DNA from: Stentor roeselii | Lineage: Eukaryota; Ciliophora; Heterotrichea; Heterotrichida; Stentoridae | Direction: 5' to 3' | NCBI GenBank assembly: GCA_006503475.1 | Contig: RSEH01000160.1 | Coordinates: forward strand, 1 to 64,000 | DNA: 64,000 bases | Shown: in pieces, positions 11,997 to 21,500 of the stretch | Layout of the letters: the number at the start of each line of letters is the position of its first letter | Numbering within the stretch: the first letter of the stretch is position 1 | The notes under the pieces: model-generated | Seen by the model: the letters and a program-made list of their open reading frames with translations, nothing else | The model's database searches: none | Told to the model about the DNA's origin: nothing | Program-made: the position numbers and the translations under genes

Positions 11997-12331
11997 AATT
12001 AGATAGATTATGAATTATTAATAGGTAAACTTTTAGTGTTTTTTATATTGATATTAAGATAAATATATTCTTTTCTTTGTTTTAGTTAAAGATTTCTGAA
12101 TTTTCTTGATTCTTATTAGAAAAAATTTGAAACTATAATTTTTCTTATTAATTGTCTCTACACAATTTTCATTGATTACAATCCATTTTAACTAAAGTCA
12201 ATTCTTCATTGATCAAAAAATTTCATCTAAATAACCCAACCTTCAAAATTTAAATTTTCCTAAACCTAAACCTACTCTGCAAATAAAAAATTACCAAGTA
12301 ACTTAAATGCATAAGTAATAATCGTTGCGAA
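11997..12331. other. Intergenic spacer
   Basis: AT-rich and without a gene. It becomes A+C-rich just before the next start, and includes a short (CCTAAA)2-like run at 12259-12275. Confidence 0.6.
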
Positions 12332-13279
12332 ATGGCAGACAGAGGATCAACATCGCCGAACCGCTCTCAAAATCTAGAACGCGGAGTATTTTCTTCAATT
12401 TCAAGCATAAACCTCTACAAAAACGTAATCGAAGAAAGAAAGCAGCTTCACAGCAACTCCGTGATGAACATCAAAGCAACAAAAAGCAAGACTCCGATAA
12501 GGCCTCGACTGATTCCTTCTCCAAGGCTTGTCGACCGTTCGAAGTCGCCTGAAGTGAAGCCTTCATCGAAGGCAGATGAAGAAGTATCAAAACTTCAGGA
12601 AAACATAAAAAAACTCCAACAGCAGCTCTTAAGAGAAAAGAAAACAAACGAAAAGTTAGAAGAACAGGTCAAAGAATTAACGACCAAATGCAAGACTGAC
12701 TCTCAAATAGCAGAAAAAAACATAGAAAGACTGAATAAAACTTGTATCACTCTTAAAAGCACGATTGCAAGTCTTACAAATGAGAGAGATTCCCTCTCAA
12801 AAGTTTCCCTTTCATTCACAGGTCTCCAGGAAGAGTTCAGATACACGATCCTTGCAATAATCAAAGAAATCTCTTACTTCGTCGACGAGGTGCACAAAGA
12901 TTTTCAATCAAAAATTCAAAAACTTCTGAAAAATTCGATGAATAAATTCAAACTTGACTTAAATGACGCTCTGGTGGAAACTGAACATTGGAGAGTCCCT
13001 CGTGGCAGTAAAAACCAAGGCAATGACTCGACTGAGTACTTAGAAAGTGAAAGGGAAAATGACAGTCTTGCTTCAACTAAAGGATTCAAAAATGCCTTTG
13101 CTGATGATGTTCAAAACGCTGTTGCTCTTTACGACTTTGATAAAGAACGAGATGAAGACTTGGAGTTCAATCGAGGCGATATGATTGAAATACTTGAGAA
13201 AAATGACTCAGGGTGGTGGATTGGAAGAATTGGGGATCGAATTGGAACATTTCCTTTTAACTTTGTTAATATTATTTAG
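12332..13279 (+). CDS. Coiled-coil protein with C-terminal SH3 domain
   Basis: A 315-aa frame ending with TAG. Residues 1-70 are basic and Ser/Pro-rich (NRS, PRP, PSPRL phrases). Residues about 78-150 are a heptad-like coiled coil. Residues about 262-315 are a clear SH3 domain: ALYDF, then DLEF.RGD.IEIL, then GWW.GR..DR.GTFPFNFV. SH3 domains bind proline-rich ligands, often at the cortex or cytoskeleton; the partner is unknown here. Its last 8 bp overlap the end of the convergent membrane-protein gene. Confidence 0.9.
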   Translation: MADRGSTSPNRSQNLERGVFSSISSINLYKNVIEERKQLHSNSVMNIKATKSKTPIRPRLIPSPRLVDRSKSPEVKPSSKADEEVSKLQENIKKLQQQLLREKKTNEKLEEQVKELTTKCKTDSQIAEKNIERLNKTCITLKSTIASLTNERDSLSKVSLSFTGLQEEFRYTILAIIKEISYFVDEVHKDFQSKIQKLLKNSMNKFKLDLNDALVETEHWRVPRGSKNQGNDSTEYLESERENDSLASTKGFKNAFADDVQNAVALYDFDKERDEDLEFNRGDMIEILEKNDSGWWIGRIGDRIGTFPFNFVNII

Positions 13280-14045
13280 GGTTTAAATCTTGGAGTTCGA
13301 TTTGCCAGTCATTCAGGTTTGGCTCTGAAAGGCGTTTGCTGGATTTTAACAGTTTTGATAGAATGAAGAGTCCGAAGAATTGAGAAAAAAGGGTGAGTGA
13401 TCCGAGAAGAGCACTTATTTTAATAATTTTTCTGATTTCTTGAAGTCTTTCTTTATAAATTTTTCTTTTGTTATAGTCATATGGGTTCTTCTTGGTATCA
13501 TCGGTGTCATCGGTATCATCAGTGTCATCAGTGTCATCTTTATTATCATCAGAAAGAAACACAGGAATTTGTCTATTTTTACTTAAATTTTCTATTTCTG
13601 TATGGAGTAGATGACTGAAAAATCTTTCATCTGTATTGATTATCAACGGATTCTGTTTTCTGATGTCAATTGATTTCTTTGTACAAAATAGCAGAAAAAA
13701 TATTAGAAGAAAAGTCAAAGCTATCCAGTATTCTATCAAGGTTGAGTAAACACTTGGATCAAACTTAAATGAAGAGATGTATGTCACTACTATGCAAAAT
13801 GTTGAGAAGATTATGGAAGCGACAACTATTGTCAAGAGAACTGAAGATATTGAACCTTGAGAAAAAGTAAAAAGCAAAATTGAGTAGTATGTGATAGTAA
13901 ATAATAAATAGTATATAGTAAAATATCTCAGTATTGATTGCAAAAGGTAGTGTCGGGATCTATAGGATTCAAGTTCAGAAGCTCTGATATTTATCCATGT
14001 TAACCTCGAAATATTTTGCCTTTCTATTTGCTCAGGGTTGGCCAT
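13272..14045 (-). CDS. Multi-pass membrane protein with acidic DDT repeat
   Basis: A 257-aa frame starting at ATG 14045 and ending in TAA. Three hydrophobic segments lie near residues 35-60, 65-92 and 105-125, then a long hydrophilic loop, then a further hydrophobic segment near 210-232. The loop contains five tandem DDT units encoded by a 9-bp repeat, followed by a basic stretch. I do not recognise the family. The stop region overlaps the SH3 gene tail-to-tail by 8 bp, so the two 3' ends must share sequence. Confidence 0.75.
   Translation of the reverse strand: MANPEQIERQNISRLTWINIRASELESYRSRHYLLQSILRYFTIYYLLFTITYYSILLFTFSQGSISSVLLTIVVASIIFSTFCIVVTYISSFKFDPSVYSTLIEYWIALTFLLIFFLLFCTKKSIDIRKQNPLIINTDERFFSHLLHTEIENLSKNRQIPVFLSDDNKDDTDDTDDTDDTDDTKKNPYDYNKRKIYKERLQEIRKIIKISALLGSLTLFSQFFGLFILSKLLKSSKRLSEPNLNDWQIELQDLNPK
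13494..13538 (-). repeat. 9-bp coding minisatellite (DDT x5)
   Basis: Five tandem 9-bp units (GGT/AGT, ATC/GTC, ATC on the + strand) code for Asp-Asp-Thr repeats in the membrane protein. Such runs readily change copy number. Confidence 0.9.
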
Positions 14046-14368
14046 TAATCAATTTATAAGTTCGGCGCTTAATTGGGCTGATCTTTTTACTGGTATTTTA
14101 TATTTAAGAATAGGTTTTCTTAATGAAGAAATGAACTAAGTATTGCTAGTCCAGGTAAATAAATAACAGTTAATCATTTGGACAAAGATTGTAATATAGC
14201 AATTGCTCAAACTGCAAATTCTCTAATATTTCTAAAAACTGATAATAAATCGAGATATATTTTCAATATATTCTAATAGATAAGTTTATATTTCATTGAA
14301 ATAATTCGAAAAAACTAACGAATTTATATCTGAGACCCAAAGTCTTATCCCTTCTTAATAATAAAAAA
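14046..14368. promoter_or_regulatory. Divergent promoter region (membrane protein / SOD)
   Basis: 323 bp of AT-rich DNA between two divergent starts. No coding frame is present. It must hold the start regions of both genes, but I see no recognisable box. Confidence 0.45.
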
Positions 14369-15079
14369 ATGCTAATAAGTCTTCTCCTCTTCTCCCAAGT
14401 ATCAAGCGACTCCTGCCAAAAAGACGAATACGAAGCACTTAACCAAAAAGGCACCTTCACCCTTCCAAAGCTTCCCTACACTTACGATTCATTAAACCCT
14501 CACTACTGGGACCAACTTGTTTACTACCACCACGACAAAGTGCACAAAGATTTAATAGCCTCATTAAACTCCCACATCTCTGCAAACTCCAAATACTCAT
14601 CCTTAACAATAACTGAACTCCTCGAAGAATACGCATCAAGCGACTACACTTTATGGAGATACGCAGGAGGACACTACAGTCACACTCTATTCTGGCAAAG
14701 TCTTTACTCTTACAAATGTGCTGACCCTCTTGGAACAAGCGAGCTTTTATACAAAATCGAAGAAAAGTGGGGAAGTTTCAAAGATTTCCAAAATGAATTC
14801 AACAAAAACGCGAAGGGACTCTTTGGAAGTGGATGGGTCTGGCTTTGCATTGACAAGGAAGGAACGCTGATCATCAAGGCGAAGAGTGAAGAGTACAACC
14901 CTTTGGGACAAGGACTTATTCCGATCATTGGAATTGATGTTTGGGAACACGCTTATGAGTTTTTTTATCGGTGGAATCGCGGGGAATACGTTGATGCTTG
15001 GTGGCAAATCATCGATTGGGGCCTTGTCAGTTATTTATTCGACGAATACTGCAAAAAACAAATTCCGATTCCTATTTAA
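14369..15079 (+). CDS. SOD: Secreted Fe/Mn superoxide dismutase
   Basis: A 236-aa frame. It dismutes superoxide to oxygen and hydrogen peroxide with a bound Fe or Mn. Family landmarks are clear: the N-terminal LP.LPY..D.L.P phrase, HHDKVHK (H54/H55), GGHYSHTLFW (ligand H105), FGSGWVWL, and DVWEHAYEFFY (ligands D190 and H194). The first about 12 residues (MLISLLLFSQVSS) look like a secretory signal rather than a mitochondrial transit peptide, so export or a vesicular location is inferred. Fe versus Mn cannot be decided from sequence alone. The next gene on the same strand starts only 17 bp after the stop. Confidence 0.95.
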   Translation: MLISLLLFSQVSSDSCQKDEYEALNQKGTFTLPKLPYTYDSLNPHYWDQLVYYHHDKVHKDLIASLNSHISANSKYSSLTITELLEEYASSDYTLWRYAGGHYSHTLFWQSLYSYKCADPLGTSELLYKIEEKWGSFKDFQNEFNKNAKGLFGSGWVWLCIDKEGTLIIKAKSEEYNPLGQGLIPIIGIDVWEHAYEFFYRWNRGEYVDAWWQIIDWGLVSYLFDEYCKKQIPIPI

Positions 15080-15096
15080 TATGGATAATATAATTA

Positions 15097-15945
15097 ATGC
15101 AGAAGAAAAATCAGGAAAATGAAGATGAACTCCTTGCTATTGCAATTGCAAATTCTGAAGCTGAGTTATATGATAAAAATTTCAGGTTTATTGATGAAGA
15201 ACCGATTAATTCTCGACATATAAGATCTCCTCCCTTTGTACAAATGAGACATCATCTAGAACATCGAGATATGGATGAAAGATTCAATCAATTTTTTAAT
15301 GATTTCAAAGGTTTTCAAGAAATCGGAGCTGTTGATGATTCAATTCCTGTCTCGGTCTTAGAGCACATGTTCGAAACACCTCATCGGGCAAGACAAGCGG
15401 AAGAAGTCAAGCACCCAAGACCTGCTGAACAAGTAAATCGTGGAAATTTCAATAAAAGAATGAATAATCATCAACTTGCTTCAAGAAGCAACATCATGAA
15501 CGCTGGTAGAAGCATCGCAGCTCCTAATCAAAACATGATCGAAAGGGGCAAAGGGGGATCCAGAGGAAGAAGAATTCGTCGACCTTTGAATAATCGACAA
15601 AATCATGAAGATCTTCAAAGAATTCCAAGTTTATTTAATGATCCTGCTAATTACATGTTTGATGATGAAGGAAATCAAGCAAGTTATGAGGAACTTGCAC
15701 ATTTAGATGATGATCACTTTGATAAAGGAAAGGGTTTCAAAGAAAGTGATTTAAGAAGATTGCAGGTTATTGAATTCAGGAACTTTAAAGTCTCTGAAAA
15801 ATGCTCGATTTGCATAGAGGACTTTAAGAACTATGAAAAAGTGGTTAAACTTAGATGTGAGCATTGGTATCATGAAAGTTGTATAAAAGAATGGCTTTCT
15901 CGGAAGAAAATCTGTGCAGTTTGTAAGAAAGAAGTCAATATTTAA
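15097..15945 (+). CDS. RING-H2 E3 ubiquitin ligase
   Basis: A 282-aa frame; the start is ATG 15097 with an in-frame TAA just upstream. A mostly hydrophilic N-terminal 230 residues precede a complete RING-H2 finger at the extreme C-terminus: C236, C239, C254, H256, H259, C262, C273, C276, with the usual spacing and W-L after the sixth ligand. RING-H2 proteins of this layout transfer ubiquitin from E2 enzymes. No membrane segment is seen. The middle has an Arg/Gly-rich patch (GKGGSRGRRIRRP). Substrates are unknown. It lies 17 bp after the SOD gene and 41 bp before the convergent next gene. Confidence 0.88.
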   Translation: MQKKNQENEDELLAIAIANSEAELYDKNFRFIDEEPINSRHIRSPPFVQMRHHLEHRDMDERFNQFFNDFKGFQEIGAVDDSIPVSVLEHMFETPHRARQAEEVKHPRPAEQVNRGNFNKRMNNHQLASRSNIMNAGRSIAAPNQNMIERGKGGSRGRRIRRPLNNRQNHEDLQRIPSLFNDPANYMFDDEGNQASYEELAHLDDDHFDKGKGFKESDLRRLQVIEFRNFKVSEKCSICIEDFKNYEKVVKLRCEHWYHESCIKEWLSRKKICAVCKKEVNI

Positions 15946-15986
15946 CCTAAGATTTAGTCACATTATTTCACTGGATATTATTCTTA

Positions 15987-16949
15987 TTAATCGAATCTTT
16001 TTTGGTCTTGAATCATTTTTCGCCAGGAACTTGAAAAATTTTCAAAGTTTTGCATGAACTCGTCTTGGAAGCCTTGTGTGTTTAAAGTGCTTTCATTGAA
16101 GGACAACTTCGGAATCCTTTCCTTGCTCGAGTTTTTTTCAATGGTCTTGTTCTCAACAAATGAAAGTTTCGAAGACCTTTCCTTGCTCAAGCTCTTTTCA
16201 CAAAATTTCAATTGTTCAATTCTCGGTTTCTCTTGAATTATTGAAAGTTCATTTTCAGGAATAATTTTTTTCTTTTTCATAGAAAGATGAGAGTTTTTCT
16301 TGATAAAGACAGGAATTCTATTAATTCCTGCTTCAGAATTCACCTTCTTCAAAGACCCTTCATCAGTTTCATTGATACTCTTGTCAAAAGAAGTCCAATC
16401 CTGATTTTTCTTGAGACTTTCCTTGACTTCTTCCAGTTCATTCAGAAGAAGAATGTTTTTCAAGTAAACCTGTTCAAAGAGTCTTTTAAACTTGCTGAGA
16501 AAAAACTTAAACTCCTGGAAATTTTCGATGAATTCATCGAAAATCTCTAAAAACTCACGAATTCTGGAATTTGAAGAAAATCCGAATCTTTTGTCTATTG
16601 TTTCAACTCGTTTTTTCAGGGATTTTATGAAGTCTGACTTTTCTATCTCCAGGCTGCTTTCTTGACTGTTGTTGGAGTCGGGTTGTCGTTTTAAGAAACT
16701 TGCACAAAAAGGTTTGTTTTCTTTGTTGAATGGAGTTTCTTCTTTGCATACTGGAGATAAACTTTTGATTTTTTTAAATGAATTTTGATCGCATGCTCCT
16801 GATTTGCTCTTGAAGAGACGTGAAGAGACTTTTGATTTTAGTGGAACTGCTGGCTTTTTTAATGTGTTTTTGTCGAGGATGTTTAGGATCATTGAATTGT
16901 GTCTTTGGTAGGTGCTGTCTTTGAGACGCGGGTCATTAGTTTTGATCAT
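15987..16949 (-). CDS. Hypothetical Ser/Lys-rich coiled-coil protein
   Basis: A 320-aa frame from ATG 16949. No known domain is recognised. Residues about 1-110 are basic and Ser/Pro-rich, residues about 110-190 are helical with several Phe-rich heptads (REFLEIFDEFIENFQEFKFFL), and residues about 255-290 carry a repeated SKER..KLSF.E phrase. This composition is common in cytoskeletal or cortical proteins, but that is only an inference. The gene is same-strand with the next gene upstream, with 91 bp between them. Confidence 0.65.
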   Translation of the reverse strand: MIKTNDPRLKDSTYQRHNSMILNILDKNTLKKPAVPLKSKVSSRLFKSKSGACDQNSFKKIKSLSPVCKEETPFNKENKPFCASFLKRQPDSNNSQESSLEIEKSDFIKSLKKRVETIDKRFGFSSNSRIREFLEIFDEFIENFQEFKFFLSKFKRLFEQVYLKNILLLNELEEVKESLKKNQDWTSFDKSINETDEGSLKKVNSEAGINRIPVFIKKNSHLSMKKKKIIPENELSIIQEKPRIEQLKFCEKSLSKERSSKLSFVENKTIEKNSSKERIPKLSFNESTLNTQGFQDEFMQNFENFSSSWRKMIQDQKRFD

Positions 16950-17040
16950 TTTTAAATAATTCCAAAAATTGGACTAATGGAAGGGTCATTGCATTAAATT
17001 AATTAGTTACTGAGACTTAAGACTACATTATTCTTCTTAT

Positions 17041-17889
17041 CTAAGCTATATTGCAAGCACAAGTCTTTCTCTGCATATCATCATTCAAAGTAGGAGTCCG
17101 TTTTTCATCAGCCATGGGAAGAACATTTTTAAACATGACAGCATGAGTTAAACTGACCTTCATCAAACACATCTTACAAATCGTTTCCTTGACCATCCGA
17201 ATCGGGACCTTGACCATGGCACTTCTTTCAAGTTCCTCCAAACAATTCCTCTGGTCATGATTTTCGCTTTCAAGAGCCTCGACCTCAATTTTCAAAGCTT
17301 CCAAATTCTGATTAACCCTCTTCAACTTAATCTCCGCTTTGCCCTCAGAAATCTGAGCAACTTCAAACTGCATTTTAACATCTTTAAAGTCATTTTCCAG
17401 CTCTTCAAACTCTTTCCTTGCCTTTTCTAGTTCTTGCCTGAGTTCTTCCTCTTCCACATTGTAGCTGACGAGATTATCTTGATAGTTTTTCGTGACTTTC
17501 CTTATTCTCGAGCCGATTTTGCTGATTTCAGTGGTTTTTTTCTGTCTTTCCTCGTCCAAACCTCGAAGTTCTGAGAAAAGTTTGTCTTTTTGTTCTTGGT
17601 TCCTGCTTTGGTTCTCTTCGAAGATCTTTCGATTTCTGCAGATTTCGCAAATTCGCGTCACTTCTTCGCCGATGTTTTCAAAGGAATGGTCTTTGCACAC
17701 TGGTTGAGAACAAGAGGAACAAGTGTGCTTGTTTGTGCTGATCAGCTTGAAACTGCACCGGCAAACAATGCAGACGTCTTTAGAGTCAAGAATTCCTGTT
17801 AAAAATTTGGTTGAGATTTGGGCGAGTTTGTTTCCTTTTGAGTCTTTTTCTGAGGGACTGGATTTGAAGAAGGTGCTGAATTTACTCAT
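17041..17889 (-). CDS. FYVE-related zinc finger with long coiled coil
   Basis: A 282-aa frame from ATG 17889. Residues about 40-86 contain four CxxC-type elements (CIVC, CSSC, C..H, CEIC) in FYVE/RIM-like order. The RHHC basic motif that lets classical FYVE domains bind PI3P is absent, so lipid binding is doubtful. Residues about 90-225 are a continuous coiled coil. The C-terminus has another Cys cluster (CKMC) and ends CACNIA. A Rab-effector or cytoskeletal adaptor role is plausible but not shown. Confidence 0.72.
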   Translation of the reverse strand: MSKFSTFFKSSPSEKDSKGNKLAQISTKFLTGILDSKDVCIVCRCSFKLISTNKHTCSSCSQPVCKDHSFENIGEEVTRICEICRNRKIFEENQSRNQEQKDKLFSELRGLDEERQKKTTEISKIGSRIRKVTKNYQDNLVSYNVEEEELRQELEKARKEFEELENDFKDVKMQFEVAQISEGKAEIKLKRVNQNLEALKIEVEALESENHDQRNCLEELERSAMVKVPIRMVKETICKMCLMKVSLTHAVMFKNVLPMADEKRTPTLNDDMQRKTCACNIA

Positions 17890-18258
17890 TTTATAGGATT
17901 ATAGAAGGTGGGACTGTTGGATTTAGTTGTTTGTTGAATGGGATTTAGAGGATTCATGGGAAAAGGTATTGGGCTGGTGTTTGGTGAGTTAATTAAAGGA
18001 GGGGAGAAATCGGTTTAGGTGAATTTTAATGGGTTTTGGATTCGAGGTTAAAGATGAATTGAGTGTTCATTCACTGAGGATACTGCAGTTTCGATTATTT
18101 CAGAAGTTAGAAAATTGCTGTTGGAAGGAAGGGTTATTAATTTTATAGTATCGCTACAGCCTGAAGAAACCAAGCCCATTAACCCATCTCTAAATCTTTA
18201 CATAAACATCTAACTTTTTGCGCATACCTCCATAATGTCCTTAGGGCCAAAATCATAA
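17890..18258. promoter_or_regulatory. Divergent promoter region
   Basis: 369 bp between divergent starts. On the + strand the left half is strongly G+T-rich (about 68% by hand over 17941-18000) and the right half A+C-rich, so each gene sees an A+C-rich upstream side on its own coding strand. No box is recognised. Confidence 0.5.
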
Positions 18259-19800
18259 ATGGAATCTATTGTCCATCAAATCAAAGATCGTGAGACAAAA
18301 CTTTACACCTCCAAAGTTGAAATCCACTTATCAAGCACGAAAGAAAACACATCGATTCCCAAGATCGACGCTCTTTCTCGTATGATAGCTGAAGAAGTGA
18401 CAAGGCGTGAAATCAAGCATCTAGGAATAAAAACCAAAGACCCAAATCCAAAGTCATTCCTTCCAACAAGTCCAAAGTTCAAGTCATCCCCAAAGCGAAA
18501 CACTCAAAAGTCCCAATCAAAGCCGGCAGAACTTGCAAAGTCCGAAGAATCTTCTCCGTTAGAAGCGAAGTTCGAAGTCCTTGTTTCCCCAGCTGTCGAC
18601 GAGCCCTGCCCACGAAGGTCGAAAACTGAAATCGTGACCCCGAATGACTTAATCATTGTCCAGGAGCAGATAAACATCAGGCAACTGAAGCGGAAAAAAA
18701 CAATGGAAACGATGGACAACCTGCATAATCTCAATGCTTTCAGAGAAGAACTGCAAAAAGATTACCCTGAACTCGAACTTGATGTCTCTTGTGAAGCATC
18801 AAGTTTTCGAACTGAGGAGTTGTATGAAATCGAATCGCATTCACATGAAGCTCCGCATGAAAGACATGATATCAAAGTTTCTCCTGTTCCTTATTTGAAC
18901 ACTGAAGATTCTCGAATAGATGGAAATGGGTTAAAGAAACTTGAGGAAACTTCTGAGGTTTTTAATCAAGTTGAAAAAAATGAACAGGTTGAGAATTTGA
19001 ATCAGGAAAATAATGAAATAGAAAAACATGATAAAGAAAAAATCTCTCAAAATGAAAAAAAAAACTTTAAAGAAGGAATTTTGAAGAATATAAAACCTTT
19101 AGAAATTAAAGAAAGCATCTCTGCCATTTCAGTAAAAACGAAATTTGAACTCAGTCCAACCCACTCAAAAATCGTGAGTTTGTTATCAGAACAAGGAAAC
19201 TTTACCGGTGTGAATTCTTCTTATTTGAAAGCTTCATATTTGCATACTGCTCAAGAATCAATAAACTCGTCAGTACCTCGATGTCACTTGAATCTATCAA
19301 ACTGCAAGTCTACTCCCGTTTATTACAGTGTAAGACTTTCAGGTGACTCTAAAGTAAAAACTTGCAACGGCATCGGCTCAGTGAACTCTCTTCGACATTT
19401 TTTACTAAACGACGAAGGCCGGCCAAAGGCAAGTACTCCAAAAGACATGTATTCAAAAAACATGGAATGGTCAGCTAAAAAACAAAAGCGAATCAAGAAA
19501 CTAAGAAAAAGCATCGACTTGAAAGAACAGGAAAAATGCACATTTAACCCTTTTTTTCATAACAAAAGGTCAGAAACACAGTTATTTGAATCGAAATCTT
19601 CTTTTTTTTCCCCGAAATCCAGCTTCACACAAGCTTCAATTTTAAAAATCTCATCAAAACCTCCAGAAGCCCTTTTAAACTACCTGCCTTTGTCACCAGC
19701 AAACGCATCGATCCGGTATTCCGAAGGGTGCAACGTGAACAAAATGATAAAAACAGCGAAGCCGATGGTGAACTACAGACAAATTAATTTACTCAAATAA
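18259..19800 (+). CDS. Hypothetical hydrophilic protein
   Basis: A 513-aa frame starting ATG 18259 and ending TAA. It has no membrane segment and no domain I recognise. The N-terminal third is Ser/Pro/Lys-rich. The middle (about 215-285) is a Glu/Asn/Lys-rich, probably coiled region. Near residue 400-430 there is a basic helix followed by EKCTFNPFF, similar in style to CTFNP motifs common in ciliate cytoskeletal proteins. A microtubule or cortex role is only a guess. Confidence 0.65.
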   Translation: MESIVHQIKDRETKLYTSKVEIHLSSTKENTSIPKIDALSRMIAEEVTRREIKHLGIKTKDPNPKSFLPTSPKFKSSPKRNTQKSQSKPAELAKSEESSPLEAKFEVLVSPAVDEPCPRRSKTEIVTPNDLIIVQEQINIRQLKRKKTMETMDNLHNLNAFREELQKDYPELELDVSCEASSFRTEELYEIESHSHEAPHERHDIKVSPVPYLNTEDSRIDGNGLKKLEETSEVFNQVEKNEQVENLNQENNEIEKHDKEKISQNEKKNFKEGILKNIKPLEIKESISAISVKTKFELSPTHSKIVSLLSEQGNFTGVNSSYLKASYLHTAQESINSSVPRCHLNLSNCKSTPVYYSVRLSGDSKVKTCNGIGSVNSLRHFLLNDEGRPKASTPKDMYSKNMEWSAKKQKRIKKLRKSIDLKEQEKCTFNPFFHNKRSETQLFESKSSFFSPKSSFTQASILKISSKPPEALLNYLPLSPANASIRYSEGCNVNKMIKTAKPMVNYRQINLLK

Positions 19801-19837
19801 GTATAAATAAGTTTAAGTGATCCTCTAAATTGGCATC

Positions 19838-20872
19838 TCAGCCTCGATTATTTCTATTATTTCTGACGCTATATAAGACCAGCTTAGGATAAGTAATAAT
19901 AGTGATTATAATGAAAAACACAAGAATCGAGCCCAGTGCCACAGCTGCTTTGGTGACTGACTCACTGCAGCTGTTTTCACCATCATTGCAAAATATCCTC
20001 ACTTGGATACTCACGATTCCGAAGTAAGTAAAGCTGAGAACGAAGGGATAAATAATGTCTTTGTACAGATAAAGACTTAAACAACCTGTCCAAAAGCTCA
20101 GAGTCATCACGAGAATTGTCCATTTTTCATTTTCCCAGTTGAAAAGTTTAGAGTCTTTTTTATCAGTGTCTTCGTAAAAACCGAAAGATAGGAATAAACA
20201 TTCAATCATTTCTACCATCAGACAAGCTAAAAGTCCTGAGAAGTGGACTTGGACTCCGAGGAACTCAAGGTAACCGACTTTGTATCTTCCATCATCTTTA
20301 TACTTGACTTTATAATAAATCAAGAGAACTATGATTAAACTGAAAATGATCATCGTGTCTTGAGTCAGGAGACTGTAAGGGTAAGTTGATAAGGTGCGGT
20401 TGATGAATAAGACGGATGTTAGGTAGTAAACTGGAAGATATAATAATTTTACACTCCGTCCTATCAGGTTCAAACTGCTTATGTTTTTTTTATAGAGGAT
20501 GAATATAAAAGGAAGCCCTAGGAAAAGAACTCCTGCCCAAATAATTATTTTGAAGTAAGGGTCTACTGTGAAGGGAATATTTGCATGTGAAGGGTTTTTG
20601 TAGTTAGTTGTTGCTACCCACACCACGAAGCAAAATCCCTGAAAAATAAAAGAAAGTAGATACAAAGTTTGAGTCCACCTGACTTTAACCCTGGAAAACC
20701 GAGAATAAAGCCATCCCCAATTCTCCTCCAAGACATTATCATCAAGAATAAGTTCGCCACTGCTCGAATTGCTAATAAGGTCCAAATTATTACTCTTAAA
20801 GACCATATACTCAGAGTCCTCAATCAGTACCGGCAGAACTTCTTCAGCTTCAGTTGAGTCCAAGCTCTTCAT
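19838..20872 (-). CDS. Eight-pass membrane protein, unknown family
   Basis: A 344-aa frame from ATG 20872. The first about 65 residues are acidic and soluble. Then come about eight hydrophobic segments separated by short loops, ending with a basic tail (NNRNNRG). Aromatic residues are frequent in the membrane segments. The number of segments could fit a receptor-like or transporter-like protein, but no signature is seen. It lies 13 bp downstream of the CCDC103 stop on the same strand and 37 bp from the convergent neighbour. Confidence 0.7.
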   Translation of the reverse strand: MKSLDSTEAEEVLPVLIEDSEYMVFKSNNLDLISNSSSGELILDDNVLEENWGWLYSRFSRVKVRWTQTLYLLSFIFQGFCFVVWVATTNYKNPSHANIPFTVDPYFKIIIWAGVLFLGLPFIFILYKKNISSLNLIGRSVKLLYLPVYYLTSVLFINRTLSTYPYSLLTQDTMIIFSLIIVLLIYYKVKYKDDGRYKVGYLEFLGVQVHFSGLLACLMVEMIECLFLSFGFYEDTDKKDSKLFNWENEKWTILVMTLSFWTGCLSLYLYKDIIYPFVLSFTYFGIVSIQVRIFCNDGENSCSESVTKAAVALGSILVFFIIITIITYPKLVLYSVRNNRNNRG

Positions 20873-20885
20873 ATTAATTATTTCA

Positions 20886-21452
20886 TCAAATAAAAAATTC
20901 TAAATATTTTGTTTTGTTCACCTTCGCAAGTAACTCGTCAAGTCTTTCCTTTTCTTTCCGACTCAACAATTTTTTACTTCCCTTAAACTCCGAAATCTTA
21001 GTCAACTCTTCTAAAATCTCATCAATTTTTCCTAAATCTTCAAAACTCTCTAAAATTTCAAGAATTTCAGCCAAAACAGTGAAATCAGGGTTTTTTTGAA
21101 GATCTTCGAAGAAAGACCCAGGACTCTGCAAGATGAAAGGTCTTGAAGAACTTGAAGCTCGCCACTGGCTGAGGACTGAAGAAGAGACATTAGGTCTATT
21201 GGAAGAGTTGCTTAAACGACAAGCCGAGTTAAAAACAGACCCTTTTTCTGAAGCTATTGAAAAAACCTCTCCAGCTTTCGTCGGTTTCAAGTTCGCGCCG
21301 AGGACCATCTGGTGAAACCCGGCATAGTCCATTCTTTGAGCGACTGCTCGAAATTTAGAGTCGTTTACGTTTTTTTTAGTGGCTTCTTCGGCCAAGCTTT
21401 TTCTGAGTTTTTCTTCTCTTTCAGCAACGGATCCCGGGATTTTGGCCTGCAT
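20886..21452 (-). CDS. CCDC103: CCDC103-like axonemal dynein arm assembly factor
   Basis: A 188-aa frame from ATG 21452. Residues 30-57 (NDSKFRAVAQRM..., then F...VLGANLKP) match the core phrase of the CCDC103 family, in which N-x-K-RAVxQRV precedes F..IVL..HLKP. The C-terminal helical region (about 113-185: FFEDLQ, ILEELTKI.EF, LSRKEKERLDELL) fits the RPAP3_C-like domain of that family. CCDC103 helps dynein arms attach to ciliary microtubules, which fits a heavily ciliated cell. It forms a head-to-head pair, with 48 bp between the starts, with another coiled-coil gene. Confidence 0.8.
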   Translation of the reverse strand: MQAKIPGSVAEREEKLRKSLAEEATKKNVNDSKFRAVAQRMDYAGFHQMVLGANLKPTKAGEVFSIASEKGSVFNSACRLSNSSNRPNVSSSVLSQWRASSSSRPFILQSPGSFFEDLQKNPDFTVLAEILEILESFEDLGKIDEILEELTKISEFKGSKKLLSRKEKERLDELLAKVNKTKYLEFFI

Positions 21453-21500
21453 AATAAGTTTATTTGTATCATGTAGAATTTCATCGATTTTTAGTTAAAA
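21453..21500. promoter_or_regulatory. 48-bp bidirectional promoter
   Basis: Only 48 bp separate the start codons of the divergent CCDC103-like and coiled-coil genes. Both 5' UTRs and both core promoters must fit here or extend into coding DNA. Confidence 0.55.

Noticed and set aside
12259-12275. Telomere-like CCTAAA repeats
   Set aside because: Only two to three units inside an ordinary gene spacer; not at a sequence end.
15081-15122. Earlier ATG for the RING gene at 15081
   Set aside because: That frame stops after 13 codons and no GTAA...AG micro-intron is present to join it to the RING frame.
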